64,000 nt of DNA from Caballeronia sp031450805 (GCF_031450805.1 NZ_JARTVY010000001.1:1984001-2048000), one strand, 5' to 3'. Positions 22,222-30,997 are shown, counted from the first letter of the stretch. Made by a program: numbers and translations. The notes: generated from the letters alone by a model not told the origin.

Positions 22222-23085
22222 ATGGGTGCCGCACTTTCATTGCTCGATTTCCAGCTGACTGCGCGCTTGCAACAGCAACTGTGGCAAGGCGAGCAGTTCA
22301 GCTCGTCGCATCCGAATGTTATCTCGAGCGGTTATCGGTTACTTGATCGCGTTTTGCCCGGCGCAGGCTGGCTTCCCGGCACCGTGACGGAATTGCTGAT
22401 CGAAGAGAGCGGCGTTGGGGAAGTCCGCCTGCTTGCACGCTGCCTTCGAGAACTGACGACCATCCAGAGTCGTTCCGTCGTACTCATCGCGCCACCGTGG
22501 ATGCCTAATTTCGCCGCCTTCCGGGCGATGCACATCGCGACGAACAAGCTGGTTTGGGTCAGAGCAACTGACGAGCAGGTGCTGTGGGCCGCGGAACAGT
22601 CGCTGAAGCAGGAGGGCATCGGCGCAGTGCTGATCTGGCTGCCGAAAGCGCGTCCTGAAGCGTTGCGCCGACTTCAGGTGGCGGCCCAGGAGTCGCAATC
22701 GTTGGCGTTTTTGTTCCGCCCGCTCAATGCCGCAAAGCAATCTTCCGCCGCGCCGTTGCGCATGGTGTGCAAGCCGATCCTCCCGCCCACCGCACAGACG
22801 ATGAACCGTCGCGAATGGATGCAGGCCGTCATGCTGGAAATCGACATCATCAAGCGGCGCGGTCCGCTGCTGGAGAAGCCGTTGCAGTTGCGCTTGCCGT
22901 TGCAGTTGCCGGCGTTGCCCGAGCATTTGCGTCGCGCGAGTCAGCAAAGGAAAGCACGAGAGGTCAAACATGTTGTGGATAGCGGTGACATTGCCGCTTT
23001 TGTCGCTCGAAGCAGTCAGGCCGCCATCGATGCCATCCGCATCGGCGAGTTCGATTTCGCCTGGAGCGAGGCCGACGGGCAATGA
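22222..23085 (+). CDS. imuA: translesion synthesis-associated protein ImuA
   Basis: A 287-residue RecA/SulA-like protein starting MGAALSLLDFQLTARL. It shows VISSGYRLLDRVLPGAGWLPGTVTELL, the degenerate Walker A region of the ImuA family (residues about 33-60). The strand-rich core follows, with VVLIAPPWMPNFAAF, and then GAVLIWLPKARPEALRRLQ. In known systems ImuA supports ImuB and DnaE2 in mutagenic bypass of lesions. It is the first gene of the cassette behind the LexA box. Its 3' end overlaps the imuB start by 116 bases. Confidence 0.93.
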   Translation: MGAALSLLDFQLTARLQQQLWQGEQFSSSHPNVISSGYRLLDRVLPGAGWLPGTVTELLIEESGVGEVRLLARCLRELTTIQSRSVVLIAPPWMPNFAAFRAMHIATNKLVWVRATDEQVLWAAEQSLKQEGIGAVLIWLPKARPEALRRLQVAAQESQSLAFLFRPLNAAKQSSAAPLRMVCKPILPPTAQTMNRREWMQAVMLEIDIIKRRGPLLEKPLQLRLPLQLPALPEHLRRASQQRKAREVKHVVDSGDIAAFVARSSQAAIDAIRIGEFDFAWSEADGQ

Positions 23086-24613
23086 CGACCCAGCAGACGC
23101 CATCGACCAGCCTTGCTTCGCGCTTGCCGATCACGCGCGCATCCTGCTGCCCGATCTCATCGCGTTTCGGCTCGGCGTGCGGCCCGGCAGCACGCGCTCG
23201 CACGCGTTTGCGCTGGCGCCGCACCTGACGCTGCTGGCGGTGGATATCAGCGAGGAGCAGCGCGCGCTCGAAGCCGTCGCGTTGGCCTTGCTCGCCTTTA
23301 CGCCGAAGGTCGTGCTCGCGCACGCCAATACGGTGCTGCTGGAAGTCAGCGGGAGCACGCGGCTGTTCGGCGGGCTGCGCGCGCTGCTGGCGAAGGTGAC
23401 GTCCACGGTGAGGGGCTGCGGCTTTACTTCACGCCTGGGTTGCGCGCCGACTCCGTGGGGCGCGTGGCTGCTCGCGCACGCGCGTACGCGACGCGTGACG
23501 CGTCGTGTGCGAATCGTGAAAGGTACGACGCTCGTGCGCGTGCTCGACGCCTTGCCGGTGTCGCTCGTTCCGTCGGCGGAATCGCATGGCAATGTGTTCG
23601 AACAGATCGGCTGCTCGACGCTCGCCGATTTGCGCCGCTTGCCGCGCAAGGGCGTGGCGCGCCGGTTCGGTCAAGGCATTCTGCAGTGGCTCGCGCAGGC
23701 GTACGGGCAGGCGCCGGATCCTCGCGAGGCGTTTTGCGCGCCCGCATCGTTCGAGGCGCGGCTCGAATTGCAGGCGCGCGTCGATAGTGCCGAGGCGTTG
23801 CTGTTCGCAGCGCGCCGGCTCGTGCTGCAGTTGGCCGGCTGGCTGAGCGCGCATCACGCCGCCGTCAGCGGATTCGCTCTGCTGCTCGAGCACGAACTCG
23901 CCGCGCGCAACGCGCCGAAAACCTCGACGTTGCAGATCGGCTGGGCCGTGCCGACGCGCGATGCCGACCACATCCTCTGGCTGCTGCGCGAAAAGCTGAA
24001 TCAGACGACGCTCATCGCGCCGGTCATCGAGATGAAGCTGCTTGCCGACAAGGTCAGCGAGCACGCGCCGCCGTCCGACACGCTTTTTCCGATGCCCACC
24101 TCCGATAACGAATCGATGGCGCAACTGCTCGAACGTCTGAGCGCGCGGCTGGGCGCGGAGAACGTCGTGCAACTGGTCGCGCGCGAGGATCATCGGCCGG
24201 AGGCGGCAATGACGGTCGAGCCGTATCAGATCGTGCGCGATGCCAGGCCGAAGCGCGGGAAAAAGCCGAAGGAAGCGCCTGCCGAAGCACTACCTGACGA
24301 AGAGCAGGAAACGGCGGAGCCGGACATGGAACTCGGCGAGCAGTTAGAACTTCCCGACCGGGCTGTTCCTTCGCAGCCGCGCCCGTCGTGGATTCTGGAG
24401 ACACCGCAGCCACTGAAGCTGCGCAACGAGCGGCCGTTCTATCGTCGTCCGCTGAAGCTGATCAGCCGCACCGAGCGCATCGAGGCGGGATGGTGGGACG
24501 GCAACGGCGTGCAGCGCGACTATTACGTCGCCTCTGACGATCGCGGCCGCATGTTCTGGCTTTATCGCGAGCGATTGAGCGGCGCCTGGTTCCTGCACGG
24601 ATTTTTCGGATGA
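22970..24613 (+). CDS. imuB: Y-family polymerase-like protein ImuB
   Basis: A 547-residue DinB/UmuC-like protein. The start MLWIAVTLPLLSLEAVRP at 22970 matches the typical ImuB N-terminus, so I accept the long overlap with imuA. In active Y-family polymerases a conserved Asp-Glu pair lies in the palm; here the aligned segment reads ANTVLLEVSGS (about residues 117-128) without that pair. This fits ImuB being a non-catalytic adaptor. The C-terminal part after about residue 440 contains GEQLELPDR, a weak candidate for the beta-clamp-binding motif. It is followed after 7 bases by dnaE2. Confidence 0.92.
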   Translation: MLWIAVTLPLLSLEAVRPPSMPSASASSISPGARPTGNDDPADAIDQPCFALADHARILLPDLIAFRLGVRPGSTRSHAFALAPHLTLLAVDISEEQRALEAVALALLAFTPKVVLAHANTVLLEVSGSTRLFGGLRALLAKVTSTVRGCGFTSRLGCAPTPWGAWLLAHARTRRVTRRVRIVKGTTLVRVLDALPVSLVPSAESHGNVFEQIGCSTLADLRRLPRKGVARRFGQGILQWLAQAYGQAPDPREAFCAPASFEARLELQARVDSAEALLFAARRLVLQLAGWLSAHHAAVSGFALLLEHELAARNAPKTSTLQIGWAVPTRDADHILWLLREKLNQTTLIAPVIEMKLLADKVSEHAPPSDTLFPMPTSDNESMAQLLERLSARLGAENVVQLVAREDHRPEAAMTVEPYQIVRDARPKRGKKPKEAPAEALPDEEQETAEPDMELGEQLELPDRAVPSQPRPSWILETPQPLKLRNERPFYRRPLKLISRTERIEAGWWDGNGVQRDYYVASDDRGRMFWLYRERLSGAWFLHGFFG

Positions 24614-24620
24614 CGCCGCC

Positions 24621-27600
24621 ATGGACGATCTGAACGACATCATCGGTCTGAGCGGCGAGGGCAGCGACTTGTCGGGCGCGGTGTCTGCATCGGCGCTTTT
24701 GCCCGGATATGCCGAACTGCACTGCCTGAGCAACTTCTCGTTTCTGCGCGGCGCGTCGCATCCGCAGGAACTGGCCGCTGCCGCGCTCGAACACGGCTAT
24801 ACCGCGCTCGCCGTCACCGACGAGTGTTCACTTGCGGGCGTCGTCCGCGCGCATGGCGCGATCAAGGACATTCAGGCAAAGGCGAAAGCCGCGATCGAGG
24901 CCGCACGGCTCGCAGGCCAGCCGCTACCCGACAAGCCGACGTTGAAGCTCATTATCGGCAGCGAATTGCATCTGACGGATGCGGATGGCCAGCCGTTCTG
25001 CACGCTCATCGCGCTCGCGACGAACCGCGAAGGCTACGGCAATCTGTCGGAGCTGATTTCGCTCGCGCGTTCGCGTTCGCCGAAAGGCCAATATCGGCTG
25101 GGGCCGGAAGATTTCACCGATCCGGCCGCATCGTCCGATGCCACGGACGTCACCGACTTGCGCGGCGACATCGCGCATCTGAAGCATTTGCCCGGCTGCC
25201 TGCTGATTCTCGTGCCGCAGCGCGCAGCGACGCTTGCCGACACGCTCGACCGCGCGCACTGGCTCGCCGGTTTCGCGGCGGGGCGAGCGTGGCTCGCGCT
25301 GGAGTTGTGGCAGGACGGCAGCGACGACGAGCGTCTCGCCTCATGCCGCGTCATCTCAGAGGCGAGCGGTCTGCCGCTCGTCGCGGCAAGCGGCGCGCTG
25401 ATGCACGCGCGATCGCGCAAGCCGTTGCAGGACACGCTGACCGCCATTCGACTGGGCCGGCCGCTCGGCGAATGCGGGTATGCGCTCGAAGCGAACGCGG
25501 AGCGGCATTTGCGCACGCGCTTGCGTATCGGCGCGCTGTATCCGAAGGCGGCGATCGCGGAAACGCTGAAAGTCGCAGCCCGCTGCACGTTCCGGCTCGA
25601 CGAGCTTCAGTACGAATATCCCGAGGAACTCGTGCCGACCGGCGAGACGCCCGCCAGCTATTTGCGCAAAAAGGTGATCGAGGGCGCGAAGCAGCGCTGG
25701 CCGGACGGATTCGACGCCGACACCATCGGCCAGATCGACAAGGAACTGGAACTCGTCGCCGAACTGAAATACGAGAAGTATTTCCTGACGGTCTACGACA
25801 TCGTCGCATTCGCGCGCAGCCAGGGCATCCTGTGTCAGGGACGCGGTTCGGCGGCGAACTCCATCATCTGCTTCTGTCTCTTCATCACCGAGCTCGATCC
25901 GGTCCGGATGGGTCTCCTGGTCGAGCGCTTCATCTCGCGGGCGCGCAACGAGCCGCCCGATATCGATGTCGATTTCGAGCACCAGCGGCGCGAGGAAGTC
26001 ATCCAGTACATTTATCGGAAGTATGGGCGGCATCGCGCGTCGCTGGCGGCGTCGGTCACGACGTATCACACGAGAAGCGCGCTGAAGGACGTCGGCAAGG
26101 CGCTCGGACTCGATGCATCGCTGATCGAACGCATCGGCAAGTCGCAGCAGTGGTGGGATGGACCGTCGGCGGTCGCCGGCTATCTCAGAGAGGCGGGTTT
26201 TAGCGAGGACTCGCACATCACGCGGCATCTCATCCGCCTGACGCGCGAACTGCGCGGATTTCCGCGCCACCTGTCGCAGCACGTCGGCGGCTTCGTGATT
26301 GCGCGCGAGAGGCTGTCGCGGCTCGTGCCGATCGAAAACGCCGCGATGAAAGACCGCTGTGTGATCCAGTGGGACAAGGACGACATCGACCAGCTCAAGC
26401 TCCTGAAAGTAGATGTGCTCGCGCTCGGCATGCTGTCGGCGATCCGCCGCGCACTCGAGTTCGTCGCGCTGCGGCGCGGTGTCCCGAATTTCGGCATTAC
26501 GCACATTCGCCGCGAAGACAAGGCGGTGTATGAGATGTGTTGCCGCGCGGATACCATCGGCGTGTTTCAAATCGAATCCCGGGCGCAGCAGAGCATGCTG
26601 CCGCGCTTGCGGCCCCAAAAGTACTACGACCTCGTGATCGAAGTAGCGATCGTGCGGCCCGGCCCGATTCAGGGCGGCATGGTGCATCCGTATTTGCGAC
26701 GCAAGCAGGGTCTGGAAGACGCGGACTACCCGAAGGAAGAACTGCGGCCGGTGCTCGGCCGCACGCTCGGCGTGCCGATTTTTCAGGAGCAGGTGATGAA
26801 GCTGGCGATGGTCGCGGCGGGCTATTCGGCGGAAGAGGCCGATCAGTTGCGCCGCGCGATGGCCGCCTGGCGACGCGGCAGTTATCTGGAGGAGTATCAG
26901 GCCGACCTGATGAAGAAGATGCTCGCGCGCGGCTACGAGCACGACTTCGCGGCGCGTGTGTGCAAGCAGATCGAGGGCTTCGGCGAATACGGTTTCCCGG
27001 AGAGCCACTCGGCGAGTTTCGCGCTGCTCGTCTATTTCAGCGCGTGGATCAAGCGTTACGAGCCCGCGGCGTTTCTTGCCGGCTTGCTGAACAGCCAGCC
27101 GCTCGGGTTCTATTCGCCGTCGCAACTCGTGCAGGACGCGCGGCGTCACGGCGTCGAGGTTTTCGCGCCGGATGTTTCGCTGAGCGACTGGGAATCCGTG
27201 CTGGAAAGGGCGCCTGGGAGGGGCGAGCGCGTCGTGTTCGATCCCGGCAGGGAGCAGCGGCGTCAGCAGTTCTACGGCACGCCGCTACCGGATCAGGTGT
27301 TTCGCAAGACCATGCGGCGCGGCGCGCGCAAGCTGAAAGCGCGCATCACGCTGGCCGCGCAGCGATACGGCGCCAATGGGCCGGGCGTGCGGATCGGCCT
27401 GCAACTGATCAAGGGTCTGCCGCAAGCCGCGGCCGAGCGGATCATGATCGCGCGCGCCGAAGCGCCTTTCGTCGATGTCGACGATCTCACGCGGCGCGCG
27501 GCGCTGTCGCGTCGGGAACTCGAAGCGCTGGCGGCCGGCAATGCGCTCGCGAGCATCGCGGGGCACCGGCGTCAGGCGTGGTGGGCGGTGACCGCACAGC

Positions 27601-28085
27601 AGCGCGCGCCGGAATTGCTGCGCGATGCCCCGATGACCGAAGCGCCGCTCGCGTTGCCGCAGGCATCGGAAGGCCGCGAAATCGTCGATGACTATGCGAG
27701 TCTCGGGCTCACGCTCAACCGCCATCCGCTCGCGTTGCTGCGCGCAAAGCTCTCGCGCCTGCGCTTCAGGACGGCCGCCGATCTGGCGGATCTGAAAAGC
27801 GGACGCATCGTGCGCGCATGCGGCATCGTGACGGTGCGTCAGCGGCCGGGCACTGCTAACGGCACGATCTTCGTGTCGATCGAAGACGAAACGGGCGCAA
27901 TCAACGTGATCGTCTGGCCGGGGCTCGTCGAAAAGCAGCGCAAGGTGTTGCTCGGGTCATCGCTGCTCGGCGTGCATGGCGTCTGGCAGAACGAGGGCGA
28001 CGTGCGGCATCTCGTCGCGCAACGGCTCGAAGACCATACCGCGATGCTCGGCCGCCTCGCTGCGGCGAGTCGCGATTTTCACTGA
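24621..28085 (+). CDS. dnaE2: error-prone DNA polymerase III alpha subunit DnaE2
   Basis: A 1,154-residue C-family DNA polymerase. The PHP domain begins AELHCLSNFSFLRGASHP near residue 33. The polymerase core has the catalytic-Asp segment PPDIDVDFEHQRREEV (about residues 444-459), and RGSAANSIICFC and GFPESHSASFALLVYFS are typical of the family. A C-terminal OB-fold region (GTIFVSIEDETGAINVIVWP) follows. It is somewhat longer than common DnaE2 proteins because of an N-terminal extension of about 30 residues and internal loops. It provides the synthesis activity of the ImuA-ImuB-DnaE2 mutasome. Its stop is 3 bases from the stop of the convergent next gene. Confidence 0.94.
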   Translation: MDDLNDIIGLSGEGSDLSGAVSASALLPGYAELHCLSNFSFLRGASHPQELAAAALEHGYTALAVTDECSLAGVVRAHGAIKDIQAKAKAAIEAARLAGQPLPDKPTLKLIIGSELHLTDADGQPFCTLIALATNREGYGNLSELISLARSRSPKGQYRLGPEDFTDPAASSDATDVTDLRGDIAHLKHLPGCLLILVPQRAATLADTLDRAHWLAGFAAGRAWLALELWQDGSDDERLASCRVISEASGLPLVAASGALMHARSRKPLQDTLTAIRLGRPLGECGYALEANAERHLRTRLRIGALYPKAAIAETLKVAARCTFRLDELQYEYPEELVPTGETPASYLRKKVIEGAKQRWPDGFDADTIGQIDKELELVAELKYEKYFLTVYDIVAFARSQGILCQGRGSAANSIICFCLFITELDPVRMGLLVERFISRARNEPPDIDVDFEHQRREEVIQYIYRKYGRHRASLAASVTTYHTRSALKDVGKALGLDASLIERIGKSQQWWDGPSAVAGYLREAGFSEDSHITRHLIRLTRELRGFPRHLSQHVGGFVIARERLSRLVPIENAAMKDRCVIQWDKDDIDQLKLLKVDVLALGMLSAIRRALEFVALRRGVPNFGITHIRREDKAVYEMCCRADTIGVFQIESRAQQSMLPRLRPQKYYDLVIEVAIVRPGPIQGGMVHPYLRRKQGLEDADYPKEELRPVLGRTLGVPIFQEQVMKLAMVAAGYSAEEADQLRRAMAAWRRGSYLEEYQADLMKKMLARGYEHDFAARVCKQIEGFGEYGFPESHSASFALLVYFSAWIKRYEPAAFLAGLLNSQPLGFYSPSQLVQDARRHGVEVFAPDVSLSDWESVLERAPGRGERVVFDPGREQRRQQFYGTPLPDQVFRKTMRRGARKLKARITLAAQRYGANGPGVRIGLQLIKGLPQAAAERIMIARAEAPFVDVDDLTRRAALSRRELEALAAGNALASIAGHRRQAWWAVTAQQRAPELLRDAPMTEAPLALPQASEGREIVDDYASLGLTLNRHPLALLRAKLSRLRFRTAADLADLKSGRIVRACGIVTVRQRPGTANGTIFVSIEDETGAINVIVWPGLVEKQRKVLLGSSLLGVHGVWQNEGDVRHLVAQRLEDHTAMLGRLAAASRDFH

Positions 28086-28088
28086 GCG

Positions 28089-29021
28089 TCACTGCGCCGG
28101 CAGTGCCGGATAGCCCGCCAGCAGACTGGCGATAGCCGTATCGAACGGCGTGCGCCGGCCGATACCGAGCGCTTCGAGCCGCGCCGAATCGAGATGGCAG
28201 TCGCGCGGTCGCGGGGTTGCGTCGGCGGGTGTGCGCTGCGCGATCAGTTTCGCGTCGACCTTCAGCGCCCGCGCGATGCGTTCCGCGATATCGAACTTCG
28301 TCATCGGCTCGTCGCCGGACCATTGGGTGATGCCCGAGATCGTCGCGCCCCGCGCGTGGTGCCCGATCATGCCGCGGATTGCCACCGCGACGTCGGGCGT
28401 GTAAGTCGGATAACGCGTCGCCCAGGCGTCCATCGTGGCGGGCGCGTTCGCCGGATCAGCCGATGCGACGATCGCCGGCGTGAGGCTCGTCACCGCCGAT
28501 TCGCCCCAGTCGACGACCGGCCCGTAAAGCAGCGGCAAGCGCAGCACGCACGCGTTCGGATCGCAGCCGAGCAACGCACGTTCGCCGTCCAGCTTGCTTT
28601 GGCCGTAGGCGTTGAGCGGCGCGGGGGCGTCATCGGGCGAATACGGCGGGGACGTGCCGTCGAACACGTAATCGGTTGAAATCGACAGAACCCAGGCGCC
28701 GAGCGCGCGCGCTTCGGCAGCGATCGCGCCGAGCGCCTCGACGTTCAATGCGCGAGCGAGCGCGGGGTCGTTCTCGCACACGTCCGGCCGGCGCTCTGCC
28801 GCCGCAACGACGACCGCCTGCGGCTTCTCACGCCGAAGGAAGGCGCGCACGGCCTCGTGATCGCGAATGTCGAGCGGCACGCTTCCGGCCGCGGGCCGGC
28901 GATATGCCGTACGCACGACACGCCAGTCCTTCGCGTGTTGCGCCAGTTCCGCCGCGACCGCGCGTCCGAGCAGTCCCGACGCCCCGATCAGCGCGACCGT
29001 GAAGCGCTCGCCGCCCCTCAT
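28089..29021 (-). CDS. NAD(P)-dependent reductase, RmlD-like SDR family
   Basis: A 310-residue extended short-chain dehydrogenase of the RmlD/dTDP-4-dehydrorhamnose reductase type. The dinucleotide-binding motif is ALIGASGLLGRAVAAEL near residue 10. The catalytic region has VLSISTDYVFDGTSPPYSP and YGQSKLDGERALL (YxxxK). No other sugar-nucleotide genes are near, so the substrate is uncertain. The ATG at 29021 overlaps the stop of the copper chaperone gene as ATGA, indicating translational coupling and possible copper-linked expression. This start gives the Rossmann motif at the expected distance. Confidence 0.85.
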   Translation of the reverse strand: MRGGERFTVALIGASGLLGRAVAAELAQHAKDWRVVRTAYRRPAAGSVPLDIRDHEAVRAFLRREKPQAVVVAAAERRPDVCENDPALARALNVEALGAIAAEARALGAWVLSISTDYVFDGTSPPYSPDDAPAPLNAYGQSKLDGERALLGCDPNACVLRLPLLYGPVVDWGESAVTSLTPAIVASADPANAPATMDAWATRYPTYTPDVAVAIRGMIGHHARGATISGITQWSGDEPMTKFDIAERIARALKVDAKLIAQRTPADATPRPRDCHLDSARLEALGIGRRTPFDTAIASLLAGYPALPAQ

Positions 29022-29224
29022 GCCGATGCGACGCCGACGACCGTGTAGCCGGCGTCGTCGATGGCATCCTTCAGCGCCTGTTCCGGCTGCGTGGAATCGA
29101 TCGCGACCTTGCCGTTGTCGAGGTCGACGCGCACCTGCGCTTTCGGATCGATCTCCTGAATCGAGCGCGTGACCGCAGCGACGCAATGCTGGCAACTCAT
29201 ACCTTGAACCCTGAATTCCGTCAT
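29018..29224 (-). CDS. copZ: copper chaperone (heavy-metal-associated domain)
   Basis: A 68-residue single HMA-domain protein. The metal site is GMSCQHC (residues 8-14), followed by AAVTRSIQEIDPKAQVRVDL, the expected beta-alpha-beta-beta-alpha-beta pattern. Such proteins carry Cu(I) to a P-type ATPase or regulator; no ATPase is encoded in this window. It is divergent from cueR with a CueR-like operator between them, so it is probably copper-induced. It ends within the start codon of the RmlD-like gene. The symbol is by family, not by direct comparison. Confidence 0.88.
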   Translation of the reverse strand: MTEFRVQGMSCQHCVAAVTRSIQEIDPKAQVRVDLDNGKVAIDSTQPEQALKDAIDDAGYTVVGVASA

Positions 29225-29266
29225 GTCGGTTTCCTCTTCGAATGAGCCTCAATATCGACATCGTAT

Positions 29267-29287
29267 ACCTTGCCATAATGGGAAGGT
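29267..29287. promoter_or_regulatory. CueR-type operator in the copZ/cueR divergent region
   Basis: ACCTTGCC, then ATAAT, then GGGAAGGT form a 21-base dyad with one mismatch, matching the MerR-family copper operator ACCTTCC-N-GGAAGGT. On the minus strand it would lie in the overlong spacer of the copZ promoter, with TATACG as a possible -10. Confidence 0.85.
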
Positions 29288-29323
29288 GTAGAGTCGGGCC
29301 AATAAATAACGAAGGAGCGGACC

Positions 29324-29710
29324 ATGAACATCGGCGAGGCTGCGCGCGCATCGGGCGTGACGGCCAAGATGATTCGCTATTACGAGAGTGTCGGACTGCT
29401 TAATCCGGTCGGGCGTACGTCGGCGGGGTATCGCGTGTACGGGCCGCAGGAGGTGCATGCGCTGCGCTTCGTGCGCCAGGCGCGCAGGCTCGGCTTTCTC
29501 GTGGAAGACATTCGGAAACTGCTGGCGGTGTGGCAAGACCGCTCGCGCGCGAGCGCGGAAGTGAAGGCCATTGCGCTGGAGCATGTTGCAGAACTGGATC
29601 GGCGCATCGCGGAACTGACCGACATGCGCGACACGCTGACGCACCTGGCGAAGCATTGCCACGGCGATGGCCGGCCCGAGTGCCCGATCTTGGACAAACT
29701 CGCGCAGTAA
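29324..29710 (+). CDS. cueR: Cu(I)-responsive MerR-family regulator CueR
   Basis: A 128-residue MerR-family activator. The N-terminal helix-turn-helix starts MNIGEAARASGVTAKMIRYYES. A dimerisation helix covers about residues 75-110. The metal loop CHGDGRPECPI near the C-terminus contains the two Cys residues that coordinate Cu(I) in two-coordinate fashion, without the extra Cys used by Zn or Hg sensors. It faces the copper chaperone gene across a 99-base region containing its operator. The start ATG follows AAGGAGCGGACC. Confidence 0.92.
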   Translation: MNIGEAARASGVTAKMIRYYESVGLLNPVGRTSAGYRVYGPQEVHALRFVRQARRLGFLVEDIRKLLAVWQDRSRASAEVKAIALEHVAELDRRIAELTDMRDTLTHLAKHCHGDGRPECPILDKLAQ

Positions 29711-29921
29711 ATGCACCGTTATGGTGCTCCGAAGTTGCCGTTTCTCGATAAATCAACGCTCTGGACATGGTTTCGGCACGCACCATTCCGAAACAGAATG
29801 CACCTTATGCATGCATTTCACTACCGGATTCCTGAGGGCACCGCTATAATCCGGGTTATCCCTAATGCGGGTTATCCCTGACCCGAACGCCAGGGACCAT
29901 ACAGAATCCTTGGAGAACATC
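29711..29921. promoter_or_regulatory. DUF3563 upstream region with direct repeats
   Basis: TATAAT lies at 29845-29850. Just after it come two exact copies of CGGGTTATCCCT (29852-29863 and 29868-29879) spaced 16 bases apart. Further upstream GCACC-GTTAT-GGTGC (29714-29728) is a small inverted repeat after cueR. The repeats would fall in the 5' leader or at the start site. Confidence 0.5.
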
Positions 29922-30068
29922 ATGTTTGCAATCCTGCTCGAAAAACTCAGCATCTGGTTTGAAGCCGCCGAACAACGCCGCCGCGAAGAATACCTCGCGC
30001 AATCGTCGGACGTGGTTCAACTCGAGAAGCGCATCCGCTCGCTCGAGAACAACGGCTACAACTTCTAA
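29922..30068 (+). CDS. DUF3563 family small protein
   Basis: A 48-residue protein that begins MFAILLEKLSIWFEAAEQRR and ends RSLENNGYNF. It is almost entirely helical by pattern: an amphipathic N-terminal part, then the charged segment VVQLEKRIRSLE. This matches the DUF3563 family, common in Burkholderia and relatives and without a known role. I chose the internal ATG at 29922 because GGAGAAC precedes it and family proteins start MFA; the frame is open further upstream to 29865. A terminator follows at 30108. Confidence 0.85.
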   Translation: MFAILLEKLSIWFEAAEQRRREEYLAQSSDVVQLEKRIRSLENNGYNF

Positions 30069-30107
30069 GGCAACGAGCCCCGCGCGAACAGCGCAAGAAG
30101 TCGAATG

Positions 30108-30130
30108 AAAGCCCCGCATTGCGGGGCTTT
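30108..30130. terminator. bidirectional hairpin terminator
   Basis: AAAGCCCCGCA and TGCGGGGCTTT form a near-perfect stem after the DUF3563 gene. It also lies just past the end of the convergent DUF305 gene and can serve both. Confidence 0.85.
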
Positions 30131-30165
30131 GTCGTTTCTGGCGGGGTGCGCGGTGCGCGCGAACC

Positions 30166-30564
30166 TTACTTTTTCTCCGGATGCGCGGCCAGCCACTGAT
30201 TCATGAACGCGATTTCCTTGTCCTGCGCCACAATGATTTCCTTAGCCAGCTTGCGCAGCTTCGCGTCTTTCCCGTACTTCAGCTCGATCTTCGCCATCTC
30301 GACCGCGCCCCGATGATGCGGGATCATGTGCGCGACGAAATCGCGGTCCGCGTCGCCGGTGTACTGAATGTCCGACATGGCCGACATCATCGACTGGTCC
30401 GCGGCCTGAAAGGCAGCCGTGGAAGGGAAATCCGTGTCGCTCGCCGCAGGCTGGCTCGCGTTCATGCCAGGCATGTCGCCGTGCGCGGGCGCCGTCGTTT
30501 GTGCGATAGCGGTCGCGCTGCAGAAGGCGATGCAGACGGCGAGTAGCGCGCTTGTAGGTTTCAT
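30166..30564 (-). CDS. DUF305 domain protein, secreted, Met/His-rich
   Basis: A 132-residue protein with a Sec signal peptide (SALLAVCIAFCSATAIA, cleavage after AIA near residue 21). A Met/His-rich segment follows (HGDMPGMNASQP). The DUF305 helical core contains the signature HMIPHHRGAVEMAKIEL. Relatives such as CopM bind copper in the periplasm through these Met and His residues. The nearby copZ-cueR pair supports a copper-handling role, though it is in a separate transcript and no CueR-like site was seen before it. It ends near the DUF3563 terminator. Confidence 0.86.
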   Translation of the reverse strand: MKPTSALLAVCIAFCSATAIAQTTAPAHGDMPGMNASQPAASDTDFPSTAAFQAADQSMMSAMSDIQYTGDADRDFVAHMIPHHRGAVEMAKIELKYGKDAKLRKLAKEIIVAQDKEIAFMNQWLAAHPEKK

Positions 30565-30661
30565 CGATTCTCCTTAGAGCTGTTGTCCGAGTCGAAGCGC
30601 CTAGCGTAAAGCTTGCCACCGGGGTAAGGTAAAGCGTTTCGTCTATTCAATCGAGCCAGCG

Positions 30662-30997
30662 ATGCCAGGCGCTATCCGCAAGAAGATGAAGTTGCGTATC
30701 TGTATGCTCGTCGCCGTGTGCGTGCCATGTTGTCAGGTGGCCTGGGCCAAGCCTGGCGGTGAACCGCTCGTGCTCGACACGCAGACCGGCATCCACAGCG
30801 GCGTGAGCGGAACGGTTCTGCAAAGCGCGCCGCTCGGAGCGCCCGGCATGGTGCCGATGGCGACGTTGCCAGGCTTGCAGCAACAAGAGCAGCAGCCGAT
30901 CGTCGTTTCGCCGTATGTTCAGTATGGCGGCGAGAGCGCAGTGTCGCCGGGTACGAGCCAGGGCCACTATCGCAGGCAGCGTGCGCCGTATCCCTGA
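30662..30997 (+). CDS. hypothetical secreted protein
   Basis: A protein of 111 residues, or 103 if it starts at the ATG at 30686 (MKLRICMLVAV). The N-terminus has a hydrophobic signal peptide ending near CQVAWAKP. The mature part is short, rich in Gly, Pro and Gln (LPGLQQQEQQPIVV), and ends in a basic stretch (HYRRQRAPYP). I do not recognise the family. It is convergent with rlmJ and diverges from DUF305. Ribosome-binding sites at both starts are weak. Confidence 0.55.
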   Translation: MPGAIRKKMKLRICMLVAVCVPCCQVAWAKPGGEPLVLDTQTGIHSGVSGTVLQSAPLGAPGMVPMATLPGLQQQEQQPIVVSPYVQYGGESAVSPGTSQGHYRRQRAPYP

